Shown piece by piece: positions 43,140 through 54,312 of a stretch of 64,000 nt of DNA. Positions within the stretch are counted from its first letter, which is position 1; each line of letters starts with the position of its first letter. The notes under the pieces are model-generated. The model ran no database searches. It had not been told where the DNA came from and was given only the letters and a program-made list of their open reading frames with translations. The DNA is from Alentia gelatinosa (taxonomy: Eukaryota > Annelida > Polychaeta > Phyllodocida > Polynoidae): NCBI GenBank assembly GCA_950022655.1, contig OX465583.1, positions 17,101,318-17,165,317 on the forward strand, read 5' to 3'. Made by a program: the position numbers and the translations under genes.

Positions 43140-44620
43140 GTGTTTGGCACGCTCTGGTGCTAAAATCCTACCCGAACTGCCTCCACTCGCAGGCTTGCTC
43201 TTCCCAGGAACTGCCCAGGCTCTCTCATTGCCATGTTGGCGGCTTACTCAAGTTACTGTTGAAGCTGGTCCTAGCAGAACTTATGGCGGGTGCCATACTC
43301 TCATCAAACTCATCAGCTGGCCGTGCTCTTCCAGTCGGCAATAACCTATTAATCCAACTTTTGTCAGCTGGAAGAAATCCTGCCAGGCTGACGAGAATTG
43401 GTAGATCGGGTGGGACACAAATGCTCAGCAACCTTGAGGCAACATGACAACAAACCCCAACAGACGCCAAATTCAGCCGGCAACCAAGAGCAGGCACCTG
43501 CTGGAACCACTGGCCGGCAATTCCACCAAGCTGGCCGATACCTCCTCAAAGCCAGATCTACTGGCAAATGCTGTGTGGTTGGTGTACAGCTAGGGCTGGC
43601 ATCTAGTTGGTGGAATACCCGCTTATCAACGTTTTTACCTAAATGATACTGCACTCCATGAACATCAACCTCTACTGTTTGCTAATGTTTACATGCAAGC
43701 CATGTGATTTAGAAAGGAGCAATATAATTGGCTGGTTCATCCCTGGCCAAAGGTGATAGCCTTGCTTTATAGTCGAAAGCTCACTGTGGGCTATTATTCT
43801 CTATCAACTATGAGGTTTAGACAACCAGTCCTAGTGTGTAAAATACCCTCGCTTGTTCTATCACTGCTATCTGGAAGAAAAGAACACATCTAGATTCATA
43901 CCCGCCACTCACACCCTATGTGTGAATGCATAGGTGTGAGCCACGGCAGTGCATTGCTTGGCTGAACGGTCACACTGCCATGCAACATGATGGGAAAAAT
44001 AAACAGAAAAACTACTATTGATCATCTTGCAGTCTTTGTTCGTTTTAACCAAATAGGAAAGTGCACTAATGCTCTCACTTAAGTGTGGACCATGTTTGTA
44101 AACAAACATTCTGAAAAGCAATTCAAATATCTTTAGATCCAACAACCAAAGTCATTCAGTTTTCCTTGGAAAGCGATGTAAAGATATGTCACTGAAAACA
44201 AAGAAAGAGCGCGAAATGGTATATAATCTCATCCCTGGTACAAGTTGAGCCATAGGAATAAAATAAAAACTACAAACCAACTATCACCAAATAAAGTGAC
44301 AATACTATGCTACGGCCATGGCAGAGGGAATGTAAGATGACATCATATGCGATTGACTATCAGCAGCCAGGATTTCAGAGAAAAAACAAGACATCATCAG
44401 GGGGATTTAAATGTTCCTGACTGGATTTGTGAAGTATCAGTGTAAGGTATTGCAGTGATCTGTTCAGTGATGCAAAAGATATTTTTCCAAGAAAATCGTG
44501 GGCCCGATTTTCCAGATGGAAAGAACTTTTTCCACATGGATCTGCAAAATGATTTGAATTATTCTGATGTTGTGATGCTATTTGATGTCATTGAAAGGGA
44601 TGAGGTAAATCCAGATCTGC
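43140..44620. other. Intergenic; moderately GC-rich block, unrecognised
   Basis: 43140-43640 is less AT-rich and open in several frames on both strands (for example minus 43654-43364 and plus 43157-43447), but none shows a known motif. It may be part of an unrecognised repeat. Confidence 0.35.
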
Positions 44621-44621
44621 A

Positions 44622-44765
44622 CTCGAATCACAACATATACAATACACCATTCGTTTGGATGCGTCGTAATCGCCACTCTGTTTCACCTTGATGATGATTG
44701 CAGTGCATCCAAATGAGTGGAGTATTGTGTTTTTACACGATTCTTGATCTAATTTTATATAAGAA
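44622..44765. mobile_element. Hairpin element, family 3, intact copy
   Basis: The arms AATACACCATTCGTTTGGATG and CATCCAAATGAGTGGAGTATT enclose TCGTAATCGCCACT...CACCTTGATGATG. It is the gap-free relative of 5996-6345. Confidence 0.65.
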
Positions 44766-44769
44766 TACT

Positions 44770-46405
44770 GAGTACAGTGAATCGGGACAGAACTACAGTC
44801 CAAAGTTGAGTGACTCACTTGAAATTAAAACTGCCATTCAAAAATATAACAATGCTTTGCTTTTTTCAACAAATATTTGATTACTTTAATTTTTGTTTAA
44901 ACAAAAATACACTTTTTTGTAAATGCTGAGTTTTCAGCAGGACGAAGGGAGGAAATCGCTAAAACACAATCTCTTGGGCACAGGCTTGAAGTTTCCATTT
45001 TATATTATTCACAGAAATGGATAGTAATGGACCGTGAACAAATATTTTATATCAAATTCTCGATCAGCTTGAAGCTAAAATATCAAACTATTCAGTTATT
45101 ATCTCTCTTTATATCTTACTGGTTATGATTATGAAGTTTCTCTCATAAACGTAATACTATAACGGTGATAAGGCAAACTCTAATAATTTGCCAATACCTT
45201 TGGAAATGCCAGGATATACAATAACAGGAATCTCGATAATCATCATGCACTTCTATGTTAGAGAAATACCAGTGAAACATCAGTAAAAAATATAAAGACC
45301 GGAGATTTCAATACCAGCCAATCTCTAAGCTGAAGCCTATAAGACATTGACACAGAGGCTCTGCATGATCGCATCCTTTAAAGCTGTGAGAATCGGTGTT
45401 ATTTTTGTCGATGTACGCACTTCACTGACCAGATCACACCTCTTCACGATGGGAAGCGGGCATTGCTAGCAAGGGGGTAATGACCGATTTTTTATCGTTG
45501 AGAGTCCAATATTGTTCTCGACTGTTCCAAATTATAATTTCGGTCGGTGGAAATCGATGATATATGCCGATGTCTTATAGGCTTTACACACCACAATTAT
45601 GGAAGTAACTGGCATCTTTGATGAACCGTAACAAATATTATGATATAAACATTTAGCCTTAACTAAGCCCTTTTCACCCCAACATTCTCAACGTATTCAT
45701 ACATCTAAGAGCACCCAAGCTTTATGAAAATGATAAAGCAAATCTAAGCACACGAGTACCGTATTGGACACTGAGCTACCGTTAACTACACTAGAAGCAC
45801 CATAGTAAATCATTTTTAAGGTAACAGTTTCGAGCCTTAGATATCCTGAATGGCTCAGTTTCCACTACACCAAATAAAGCTAATTCAACAGTTTTCAGTA
45901 AATGGTGGCCATATTATGCCTGGATGCATTTAGAAATAGGAGATGAAGTGTACAGAGTGTTTCATCATTATTTGTAACACTTTTCACATTCCAGGGTTAA
46001 ATCTACTGTATGCAACATCGGCGACATTTCCTTGCTGTTGACATCACTTACCGGAAATGGTACAATGGCTATGTCGAAACTCCCCCATGGGTGATATCAC
46101 ATAGGAGAGAGGAAACATTCACGTGGAGCTGAGAGGTGTCAGTTTAAATTCGTACCTTTGTCATTTGCGCTATCATATCTGCTAGTATTGGGTGAGTTTA
46201 AAGGGCGTATTCCACCGTGCAACGACTGTAAGGCAGATATATGGAACCTGTCTGATGGAGCAGGCCATTAACTCACCGGCGGCGGCCATACAACAGTGGT
46301 ACGGCCAAAACCTGCTAAAAACTGTAGTCTTTGTCTGTTACCTGCCGGTGGCACCAGTACAAGCCATGTCAGCCGTGGAACAAGCATGTTGGTTTTTACA
46401 CTTTA
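44770..46405. other. Intergenic, no gene seen
   Basis: AT-rich sequence without recognisable coding or repeat structure, apart from inverted copies of AGCCTATAAGACAT (45334) and GATGTCTTATAGGCTTTA (45569), which may be the ends of a 250-bp element. Confidence 0.4.
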
Positions 46406-46407
46406 TT

Positions 46408-46850
46408 ATCCATGGTATACAAAGCCCCCATTGAAAATGTATGGGGACTCAGTAAACCACTACCCATTGTATAAAACCTGTCAGATACCATAACTGTGGT
46501 ATACGGATTCAAACCTGTGGTATACGGCTTCAAAACCATGGTATACGGGAAAAATAGTCCCTTTTGCTATAGAGCAAAGAAATAGTTCCTCGTGTTATAC
46601 CCGTTAACATGGCAATTACTGGGTTTCATTTATTCGAAAAGATTGATAATAAATGCAACAAACGATGATTTTGTGGACAGGCAGCTCTGTAAACCACTCG
46701 CGGTTGACGTCGTAATACACTCGCTAGCGCTCGTGTATTACTACGCGTCAACCTCTCGTGGTTTACGGCCGCCTGTCCACAAAACCATCGATTATTGTCT
46801 ATATCAGCATGTATGGCAGACACCTGGTGGAGTTGAAATCTAGATTATCT
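46408..46850 (+). mobile_element. Hairpin MITE, family 2, copy B
   Basis: A leader with CCCCATTGAAAATGTATGGGG, CTGTCAGATACCATAAC and three GTGGTATACGG motifs is followed by a 150-bp hairpin (46660-46800). Its arms run GATGATTTTGTGGACAGGCAG...GTAAACCACTCGCGGTTGACG and return as CGCGTCAACCTCTCGTGG...CTGTCCACAAAACCATCGAT. The turn is TCGCTAGCGC. The same plan occurs at 58985-59320. Confidence 0.7.
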
Positions 46851-47224
46851 GGTGGAATAGGTAATTACCCGATTACTTACCTTGGTAGAAAACACCATTA
46901 ACATCAGTACATGGCAAAACATCAATAAAAGGTTTTCTGTATTTCTCACCACGGGTTCTCACAGACAATATACTTATATGTATCTAGCCTATACTTAACG
47001 CACCAACACCATGATTATCATACAGAGATATGTCACAATATTCGTAACTTTCATTGAAGTCCTGATTTTTAATGAATGTTGACGTTTTTTTAGAGAATTT
47101 TAAAGTTTGTTCAGTCAAAGTGGCTTTCAGGCTCTATAGACTTTAACCGCTCTAAGAACAACCATAATAAACCTCCTGTCTGAAGAGCTGCACTGCTGTA
47201 ACGGGAATCTGTGGTTGCAGCCGG

Positions 47225-47436
47225 TTACCCGCTGAACTGGCTGAATTTCCGGTGGGGCGTGGGCTGGCCCAGTCTGAACTCCACGTTGCGCACATACTCG
47301 GCGACAGCAGCGCCCTCTGCCAGCTCGAGGCGGTGGAGACGCGCACTCACTGACCTCAGGTCCTCAATGGTGTGCGGCTGGATCTTGAGCGACTTGAGGC
47401 CCGCGTAGTCAGGTTTGTCGGGATAGAGACTATCAC
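47225..47436 (-). CDS. NUDT19: NUDT19 exon 4 (C-terminus)
   Basis: 212 nt including the stop at 47227-47225. The acceptor is TTTTCTACTTCAG before 47436. It encodes GDSLYPDKPDYAGLK, an alpha-helical LRSVSARLHRLELAEG and the end PHRKFSQFSG. The incoming phase completes the glycine codon left by exon 3. The final residues are not a recognisable peroxisomal PTS1 tripeptide, unlike what is reported for mammalian NUDT19. Coding of the last 60 residues is consistent with the family C-terminal region. Confidence 0.85.
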
Positions 47437-47514
47437 CTGAAGTAGAAAACAAAGATACATTGGTTGAATAAATGAAACGTAAACAAATCGGCATATCAAA
47501 GTTCCGATTGATCA

Positions 47515-47735
47515 ATGTTATGCCCCAGTCACACTGGCGTATATTTTGGCGTTTCTTCAACGCATTTAAATTGGTGGGGACCACGTTTTAGCTATGGATT
47601 TGGAACGTATCTGTCTGCTTTGCTTTATGTTGTAAAACGCCGCAAAACGCGGAGATACGTAAACGAAAGTCGGAATGCGCCGAAAAACGCCACAATGCGT
47701 ACAGAAGCGTAGATAAGCGTTGATGAAAAAAAAAA
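47515..47735. repeat. AACGC-rich segment, possible repeat
   Basis: CAGTCACACTGGCGTAT is followed by many AACGC/GCGTT motifs on both strands (GGCGTTTCTTCAACGC, AAAACGCCGCAAAACGCGG). A related block beginning CAGTCACACTGACGTAT lies at 59584. Possibly a decayed inverted-repeat element downstream of NUDT19 exon 4's acceptor, in intron 3. Confidence 0.4.
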
Positions 47736-48060
47736 TTCAATGACTGATGACCGAAATTCCATGACTTTGGTCAAATTTTCAAATTCCATTCCACTTTCAT
47801 TTTCCAGGATTTCCAGTCTCCATGGGAACCCTGCTGATGTGGTTATACTCAAAGGGACATGGGGTGCCACCGCTCTACCGCCCCATCTGGTCGAGGGAAA
47901 TTACTCAGGTAGTCATTTGCTACCATACCGCTATAAACTGCAGACGCTCTGCTCAACTCCTCCATTTCACTAGAGAATAAAACAAGGATTTCTTTGAAAA
48001 AGTTAAAAGATGCCATCTTTGAGATGAGCTATACAGGTTACCTTAGCTGAGTAAAAGTAC

Positions 48061-48265
48061 CTGGGAGAACGGCGATGTGGCCGTCCTTACACTTGATGCT
48101 GACGAACATGTAACGCTCCAGGCCGAGTGCTGCGCGCTGCTTGGCGAACGTGTGGAGAACGGCCAGCTTCGGGAAGTTGTAAAGGCGCGCCATCTCAAAC
48201 GGCTGCGGCGTAAACTTTCTCACCTGATTCGCTGGACCCTCGAAATACTCGCCTGGCGATACCCA
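48061..48265 (-). CDS. NUDT19: NUDT19 exon 3
   Basis: 205 nt, acceptor TATATTTCAG before 48265, donor GTACTTTT after 48061. It encodes WVSPGEYFEGPANQ, then FTPQPFEMARLYN and YMFVSIKCKDGHIAVLPG. This is the part of the Nudix fold that follows the catalytic helix and includes the conserved family segment ending in LPGD across the junction. Phase 0 in, phase 1 out. Confidence 0.92.
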
Positions 48266-48399
48266 CTGAAATATAATGGCAATATTTAGTTTAATTATGC
48301 ATTAGTTTAACAAACACTACTGGTTCCTTTGACAGGGGCTACTTATTTACCAGACCACTTCTCCCGTTTACGTAGGTATACTCACGATCATCTAAATCC

Positions 48400-48560
48400 G
48401 TGGTATACTAATCAATATAAATTTAAAAAAAATTCATGTGGAATCTTCTGCCTCAGAGGAACTGAAAACGTGGAGAACACGTCAGAGTAGATCACTGCAT
48501 AGGGCTCCGTGTCTGATGGGAGGTTCAAATGACTTTCATTAGTGTTTTAGACAAGGAAAA
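48400..48560 (+). repeat. Dispersed repeat family D, partial copy in NUDT19 intron 2
   Basis: Contains TGTGGAATCTTCTGCCTCAG, GAACTGAAAACGTGGA, ATAGGGCTCCGTGTCTG and GGGAGGTTCAAATGAC, aligned to the copies at 3300 and 15428. It ends about 20 bp before exon 2's donor. Confidence 0.5.
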
Positions 48561-48579
48561 GAGTATCACGGTATCCTAC

Positions 48580-49033
48580 CTTGGCATCCGTTATCTCTTT
48601 GCCATCAACGTGAACCAGCGGTATCCAGTCCAGACAGCACAGATAGAAGATGGTGTCAAAACGGTAGGGCTTTGCCCCTCTCTCCTTCTCAGTCTTCTTC
48701 TCCATCACCGGAGTGAGCCAGTTGCTCCACTCCTGTAAGGCCCAGACGTCGGGAACGACCTGCAGCTCTCGGCAGTAGGTGCTGAACAGCCGCGGGTCTT
48801 TCTTCACCTTCTCCTTGAACTCCTCGATGACTGAGTCCTCCACGTTGGGCATCCTGGCGCCCTTCACCAGCAGCACGCCCGACTCCTCGAACGTCTCCCG
48901 GATGGCGGCGATCCGGAAGCCCAGGTCCGGCGGGATGGCGGTGTGACGGTCGTACGCCGCGAGCAGAGGCGGCCTTTTACGTCCGATGTTTAAATCTTTG
49001 ATGACATCCCCAAGGTCTCTCTTGGTGCAGTAC
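48580..49033 (-). CDS. NUDT19: NUDT19 exon 2 (catalytic Nudix helix)
   Basis: 454 nt, acceptor TTGAAAG before 49033 and donor GTAGGATAC after 48580. It encodes YCTKRDLGDVIKDL, then IAAIRETFEESGVLLVKGA, the catalytic RExxEExG part of the Nudix box whose glutamates bind the metal. Further on are WSNWLTPVMEKK and RFDTIFYLCCLDWIP. The Nudix box is split: FPGG in exon 1 and RETFEESG here are about 60 residues apart, against 12-13 in a standard box. NUDT19 is known for such an insertion. Codons are much more GC-rich than the flanking introns. Phase 2 in, phase 0 out. Confidence 0.95.
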
Positions 49034-49681
49034 CTTTCAATTCAATTTTCAATTCAAGTTTGTTAACTCAAACTGTTTCATACAGTATGGAGATTACAAT
49101 GTAGATAAAACTGTTGACAGAAACTGAAACACCCCCCCCCCCCCCCAAGGTTAATACAAAATACAACAAACATGTAAATTGCCAGGGAAAATGTAAATAC
49201 ATATAAAAGGGGTATAAGACAAGTATGCTTAAGCCTCAGCTCCACTGCAGAGACGGGATTGTTGCAAGTCCATGAAATATAATAAACGTCAGGCATGGGC
49301 AATCAAAACACCAGCGCTAATTGCACCACAAACAATCACGCCAGGGGGTGTGGGGTGTGGGGGTGGGGGTGTGGGGGAGGGGCAGACTTGCATGCTGGTG
49401 TGGTACAACAAATCTGTCACATCTCATATCTTGAGATGTTCATGATATATGATGGATTCGTCACACAGGCATGGGGCATTTCCTATTATAAGCATGTATA
49501 AAAGCCTCTCGTCTTGAGATAGGAAGTCTTTACCAATGGTAACGTACCAGTGTATCATTTACCGTACATGATGTGTCCTGCTCTCAATGATTAGCTTATA
49601 CCAGTATGACCGCACCAGGTCTAAGAAGGTGTGATAGCAAAACAAGCTCTGAAAACTGCAGTTTGTGTAATAAAACAAATA

Positions 49682-51152
49682 CTGGATGCCCCGCTCGGTA
49701 GTCTACACGCTTTGGACGCCCCGCTTTGTAAATTGGACGCCCCGCTTGGTTTTCGAGAGGTGAGATACTTGCACTTGCGGCGAACGGCATAACAAACAAT
49801 GACAAATAATCATATATTGCCTATCGTGAATCAATATATAAACCCACGAACTGCTTTCCACCCAGCTTTAGCTATCTATTGATGTTTATTCGAAGTTCTT
49901 ACGTCAATTATTGACAAAGTTCTGATATATATTTTTTTGAAAAGCGTAGAGTCTGTCCGTCACCTGCTGAAAACCGAGGCGTGCTGGTTATGAACCGGGG
50001 CGTCCAGAGACCAATAAAACAGGGTCGCCCTGCGTTTATAGGAACATAAAAAAATGTGCAATGATTCCGTCTCTCCAGTGGAGCCGAGCCTTTAGTCATC
50101 AAGATGGGTACATGTCACTATCACCCCTCTCCATATCACTCCATCACAAAGTCCCGCGTTGACCACTCGCCACATCTACACTCGGTCGTCTATGCAGTTG
50201 CACTGCTGCTGCGTTTGTGTTGGTACATGCCGGGCAGCCACGATAACAGATTGTAAAGTTCTGGTCTATACATCCCTATCGTGGCAATGTAATATTGGTT
50301 TCTATGAGAAGAAAGTAATCATCTAAATTACCCCTAATTATTGAGGAACAAATTGACTGAATTGGAACAGTCACCATTTTGGTTAGTAACCTCCTCCCTG
50401 ATGTTTACAGTATGGCTGCCATGCTTTGAATGGCATATAATACCCCTATTGTCGCTCAGCTCTAGTTCCCAGTCTGCCCACATGAGGGAAGGTCACTCTA
50501 CCAATGACACTTGGAGTTGTTCAGTGTCATGAGTGGCCTCCTGACATGTGCGACAGACCGGAACGGGCGCTCAACCGGAACAGATTTGGTCTCCCCCTAT
50601 TGGCAGTTGGTACAACAGCCAATGAGAGCGCAGAGCTCACAGATGCCAAACCTGTCATGTCAACCCCCTGCTAAGGGTATAAAACAAGGATCCCTTCTCG
50701 CAATAAACAGACTTAGTTGAGTTCTCATAGTAGTACATAGTACCTCTGTGTTTGAGTTCTTCTCTCTCTCTCCTTAAGATCTACTCCTTACGCAAGTAGG
50801 TTGTGAGACTTTACAAGATGTCGATGTATGGTAGAGGGGGTATCTGGACACTACGCTTTGCAGTCAGCACGCCTCAGTTTTCAGTGGGTGGCAGATGGAC
50901 TCTATGGTTTTTCTTTTTAATTTGTGTGGAACTTTGTCAATAATTGACGTAGGAACTTCGAATAAACATAGCTAAAGATGTACTTTATAGCTTTATATTT
51001 TGATTCACAAAAGGCAACATATGATTATTTGTCATTGTATGTTGCACGGTTCGCTGCGAACGTGAGAATGTCACCTCCCGAAAACCAAGCGTAGCATCTA
51101 ACTTACGAAGCGTAGCATCCAAAGCGTGCTGGCTGCCGAGCGTAGCATCCAG
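49682..51152. mobile_element. Long-inverted-repeat (foldback-type) element in NUDT19 intron 1
   Basis: 49682-50010 and 50850-51152 are inverted copies over about 310-330 bp. Each end starts CTGGATGC.(C)CGCTCGG and has three tandem copies of TGGACGCCCCGCTTGG-like sequence, then GGTTTTCG.GAGGTGA, ATGACAAATAATCATAT, TTTATTCGAAGTTC and ACGTCAATTATTGACAAAGT. The arms have diverged: CCCCGC in the left arm is often CTACGC in the right. The 840-bp core includes GGGTATAAAAC, AATAAA and a CT tract, which may be a promoter or an inserted LTR. No transposase frame. Confidence 0.75.
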
Positions 51153-51412
51153 AATTTGCCGAGGGCCGGATGATTGTGGAAAGGGGTGATGGTGACCTGT
51201 ATTCATAGAGATTCTTCAACCTTGTTATAAATTACTGAATGGACAAAGCCCTTCTTAGAATCAACTTTTGTTAAAGGCAATGTCTGCTTTGTCTGATTTC
51301 AAGAGTGTGACTAGCTTGTACATGCTGTTATTTGTATATAGTTAGTGAGGCATGATTTGCGAAGTTTCACTATTAATATTATCATTATTTAAAAAAGAGG
51401 TGTATTTATCAC

Positions 51413-51783
51413 CTGAACACATTGGCCCAATCCAGTGAGAAGTCGGCGTCGCAAGATGTTCCACCAGGGAACACTTCGGCACCCCCCATGAATTTGCTTC
51501 TTTTGTTGCGTTCCATAAGCAGGATTTTGTAATCGAATTCGGTTGCGTTTCCATTGCCATTATTTGGAGAACCATTGACACCTTCTTTACCACCAGATTC
51601 GTCGATGAAAGTGCTGTCTCTAGCCGCCAGTATCACAGTGGCGGAATCTCTCCAGTAAGGCGACTCTTTTTCAGAAGGCAGGGAGCCTGCATCCGTGGAG
51701 AGGGAAGCGGTGCACTTTGCACTCAAATCCAATCCTCTTCTGAGAGGCTGACAAAGGCGGCTTATCTTGAATAACTTGAACAT
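51413..51783 (-). CDS. NUDT19: NUDT19 exon 1, Nudix hydrolase (acyl-CoA diphosphatase type)
   Basis: NUDT19 proteins hydrolyse CoA and acyl-CoA to 3',5'-ADP and acylphosphopantetheine. The exon has 371 nt, 123 codons plus two bases, ATG at 51783-51781, donor GTGATAA after 51413. The N-terminus MFKLFKISRLCQPLRRGLDL is basic, without acidic residues until D19, and could target mitochondria. WRDSATVILAARDS starts the Nudix fold; YKILLMERN and FMGGAEVFPGG follow, the latter being the first part of the Nudix box. The four exons (51783-51413, 49033-48580, 48265-48061, 47436-47225) join in phase to 1242 nt, 413 residues. It lies divergent to the alpha-arrestin gene. Confidence 0.93.
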
Positions 51784-52528
51784 TTTTATCAGTGATCAGC
51801 ATTCGGGTGAGTGCCTCTGGACGTCACGTAGGCCACCTCTCCGCCCAGACTGGTCTGCGAGAAACTTACCGCGTGTCCAATGTTGCAGGAAGGACAAGAG
51901 CTGCAGCCCTATGAACTGTACCGAGCCACTAAACCCTCTAACGGTGAGTGTCATTCAAGAAGGTATGCAACATCAACAAGTCAAACTCAGCTGTAAGCTG
52001 AAGCTGCATCCACTCTGTCCCAGAGTGAAGCTGGCAACTGTTGGCTTGGACTGTTAACTTCAAGGAGAAGCCTGGTCACGCATTCTATATCTTAAGACTG
52101 GAAAAGACTGGCAACCAGCTTCAGCGAGGAGCTCTCCTATCCAGGGAAGCGGCGGGAGAAAAAGATGTAGTAATTCCCAGATTATCCGCTAGGTGTCTTG
52201 TTGTAGCATCAACAACGTCGTCTAGTGAGATTTAGTCACACTACAATATCCAAGAACCTCGATTAGTCTACTCTGCATGTCGTTAAATTGAATATCTACA
52301 CAACATTAACGTTGCTCTACACCCCATTTATGGTGGTCATCGATGTCTAGGACATCTTAGGATAAAATAACCATTTTATTGATGAGTACACCATTGCGCA
52401 TGTACAACAATATGCTTCCGGTGTCAACAAAGATAATGGAGGACTGAGCCTGTCAGATGCCGATACTTTGGGTATAGTTTAATGGATCGCAAGGCACAAG
52501 AAGTGCGCTTGCGATTTCTGAAGATGCC
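51784..52528. promoter_or_regulatory. Shared 745-bp upstream region of NUDT19 and the alpha-arrestin gene
   Basis: The start codons of the two divergent genes are 745 bp apart, so promoters and 5' leaders of both must lie here unless upstream exons exist. The segment has no recognised mobile element. No TATA box is clear. The plus-strand frames at 51767-52235 show no protein family. Confidence 0.45.
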
Positions 52529-52787
52529 ATGGGAAAGTTGAAATGTTTCGAAATCATTTTTACGGAGAACAAATCGGTGTACCATCCAGGCGAACGCGTA
52601 ACGGGACAATGTTTGGTGGAACTGAAAGGAGATATGCGAATGAGAGCCCTTCGGGTGTGCATCCGCGGAGTGGCCAAGGTCCACTGGACGGAGTCTCGTA
52701 GCACTGGTACTCGCCTAGGGTCGTACACCGAGCACTACAATGCCGAGGTCGAATACTTCTTCAAACGTCAAATTCTGTTCGGGGGAG
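52529..52787 (+). CDS. ARRDC: Alpha-arrestin (ARRDC2/3-like) exon 1
   Basis: Alpha-arrestins are cytoplasmic adaptors that bring NEDD4-type ubiquitin ligases to membrane proteins such as receptors and transporters. 259 nt; the ATG sits in a strong context (GATGCCATGG). MGKLKCFEIIFTEN and YHPGERVTGQCLVEL begin the N-terminal arrestin domain; IRGVAKVHWTESRS and EVEYFFKRQILFGG match the ARRDC2/3/4 pattern. The donor is GTATGTA after 52787, phase 1. The PPxY motifs that bind the ligase would be in C-terminal exons outside the window, so the exact paralogue cannot be named. Confidence 0.94.
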
Positions 52788-52862
52788 GTATGTATCAACC
52801 AATTGTTTACGCTGATTGACATACCTTGATAACCATTTTAAATGACAAGTTAAGTTGTTTCT

Positions 52863-53370
52863 TCTTATTCTCCGATCCGACCAGGAAGTAGGTGGCGCTC
52901 CGAACCCCCTTGGCGGCCATTTTCGAGAAGCACCTCCGCAATGTTAAACGTATGGCCCGTTCGGACGTCCATTTATGATACTTTTTAATGTGTGAGGATG
53001 TTTTAAGGAATTCTGAAGCAATTCCCCAGACAAAATCAGACTTCCCTGGTAATTTCAGATCAAATGATTATCTGGTAGCCCCAGTTAAGGCTATAAACGC
53101 GATGTCAACAAATCGTCGAAACAAGCGATTTTCTTCGAGTTGGCACATTTAAATTATATCTGAATAATGTAAATAATCCTATTTCAATTATTACGTGTAT
53201 ATAATGCACAGGAGAAGGTTGATTAATATAGTTTTTTGCCATTTAAGACTCTGACAGCGCTTTGTATTCACCAGGCAAGATGGCGGATCGCTCCGTTGTC
53301 AGGTGAATTTGCATATTTTGGAGGTTTTTTTTAACCGGAAGTGTCCATCCGGATCGGAGAATTAAACTTC
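52863..53370. mobile_element. Inverted-repeat MITE in alpha-arrestin intron 1
   Basis: The ends TTATTCTCCGATCCG (52865) and CGGATCGGAGAATTAA (53351) are inverted. Near them are CAGGAAG and CTTCCTGG, also inverted. The 500-bp interior includes GGCGGCCATTTTCGAG and CAAGATGGCGGATCG, a second inverted theme. No coding capacity. Confidence 0.55.
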
Positions 53371-53599
53371 CTGGTGTTGGGTACCTCGGATGAGCACATC
53401 TGTTGATATTTATTTCTAGGCTTTCTTGGTATTAGCGAAGAATTTGAAGTTGGTAAAAGCTCATTGTATAATTATAGATAATCATTTTCGTCCCTTACCC
53501 CATACACAAATGTGGAAACTAGACTAAAGGGAAGATTAATGTTAATTGTCATGATTACATTGGATTTATGAGTTAATAGACAATATGTCACAAGAGCAC

Positions 53600-54312
53600 T
53601 ATGGTACGGGAGCTTTATGGCACAACCCTGGACGATATGGCATAGAAAAGGAGCCATTTGGCATAGGTTAGACCATTTGGCACACTATATAAAGTGTGCC
53701 AAATATATTTAATGAAGATTTCAATTCTCCTAATAAAAATAGTGTAGAGATTCAGCAGAATAGACCCTTGACTCATTTATGCCAGGGCTGTCACTCTGTT
53801 CTTTGCGACCAAAGAACCACATCAAGCTAAAGCAATAACCATAAAACAAGGTTTTGTGCATCAAGTTTCAGCATGTACACTTGTTTAGAGAATTGATATA
53901 TTATTTCTAAGACATTGATACATGTATATCAATATTTATTGTCTCCTAGTAATAATTTGATTGTCACACCCTACATGAGCAAAAATAGGTGAACACTTGC
54001 CTATTCCTTCAGTGTGTTATGGGTTTTTGAAAAATAACGATCTAATAGAAAAACAATGACGGTATCTACTTAGTGATCTGTTTTTTATATCAATATCTCG
54101 GCTAATATTGCACCCAGAAACTCCAAATAAAAACTGAGATAAAGAATATTTAATGAAGAATTCAATATTCTGAATAAATAGTGTAGATATTCAGTAGAAT
54201 ATAGAAATAAAAAGTATGCCAAATCGTCTAAGCAAGTGTACCATATCATCTAGGTGAATGTGCCATATCGTCCATGCCATAACGCTTTTGTGCCATATCG
54301 TCCATACATCGA
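53600..54312. mobile_element. Foldback-like element with GACGATATGGCA tandem ends
   Basis: Both ends are built from short tandem motifs in opposite orientation. The left has ATGGTACGGGAGCTTTATGG, GGACGATATGGCA, GCCATTTGGCA and ACCATTTGGCAC. The right has TATGCCAAATCGTCTA, TACCATATCATCTA, TGCCATATCGTCCA twice. An internal direct repeat of about 60 bp (TATTTAATGAAGATTTCAAT...GTGTAGA.ATTCAG) occurs at 53706 and 54145. Confidence 0.65.

Noticed and set aside
47740..47760. Second hammerhead candidate (CTGATGACCGAAA)
   Set aside because: There is no stem II between the two core boxes and no suitable cleavage triplet.
50640..50800. Solo LTR inside the NUDT19 intron element (GGGTATAAAAC ... AATAAA)
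   Set aside because: TATA and polyadenylation-like motifs are present, but no TG...CA boundaries or flanking duplication could be set with confidence.
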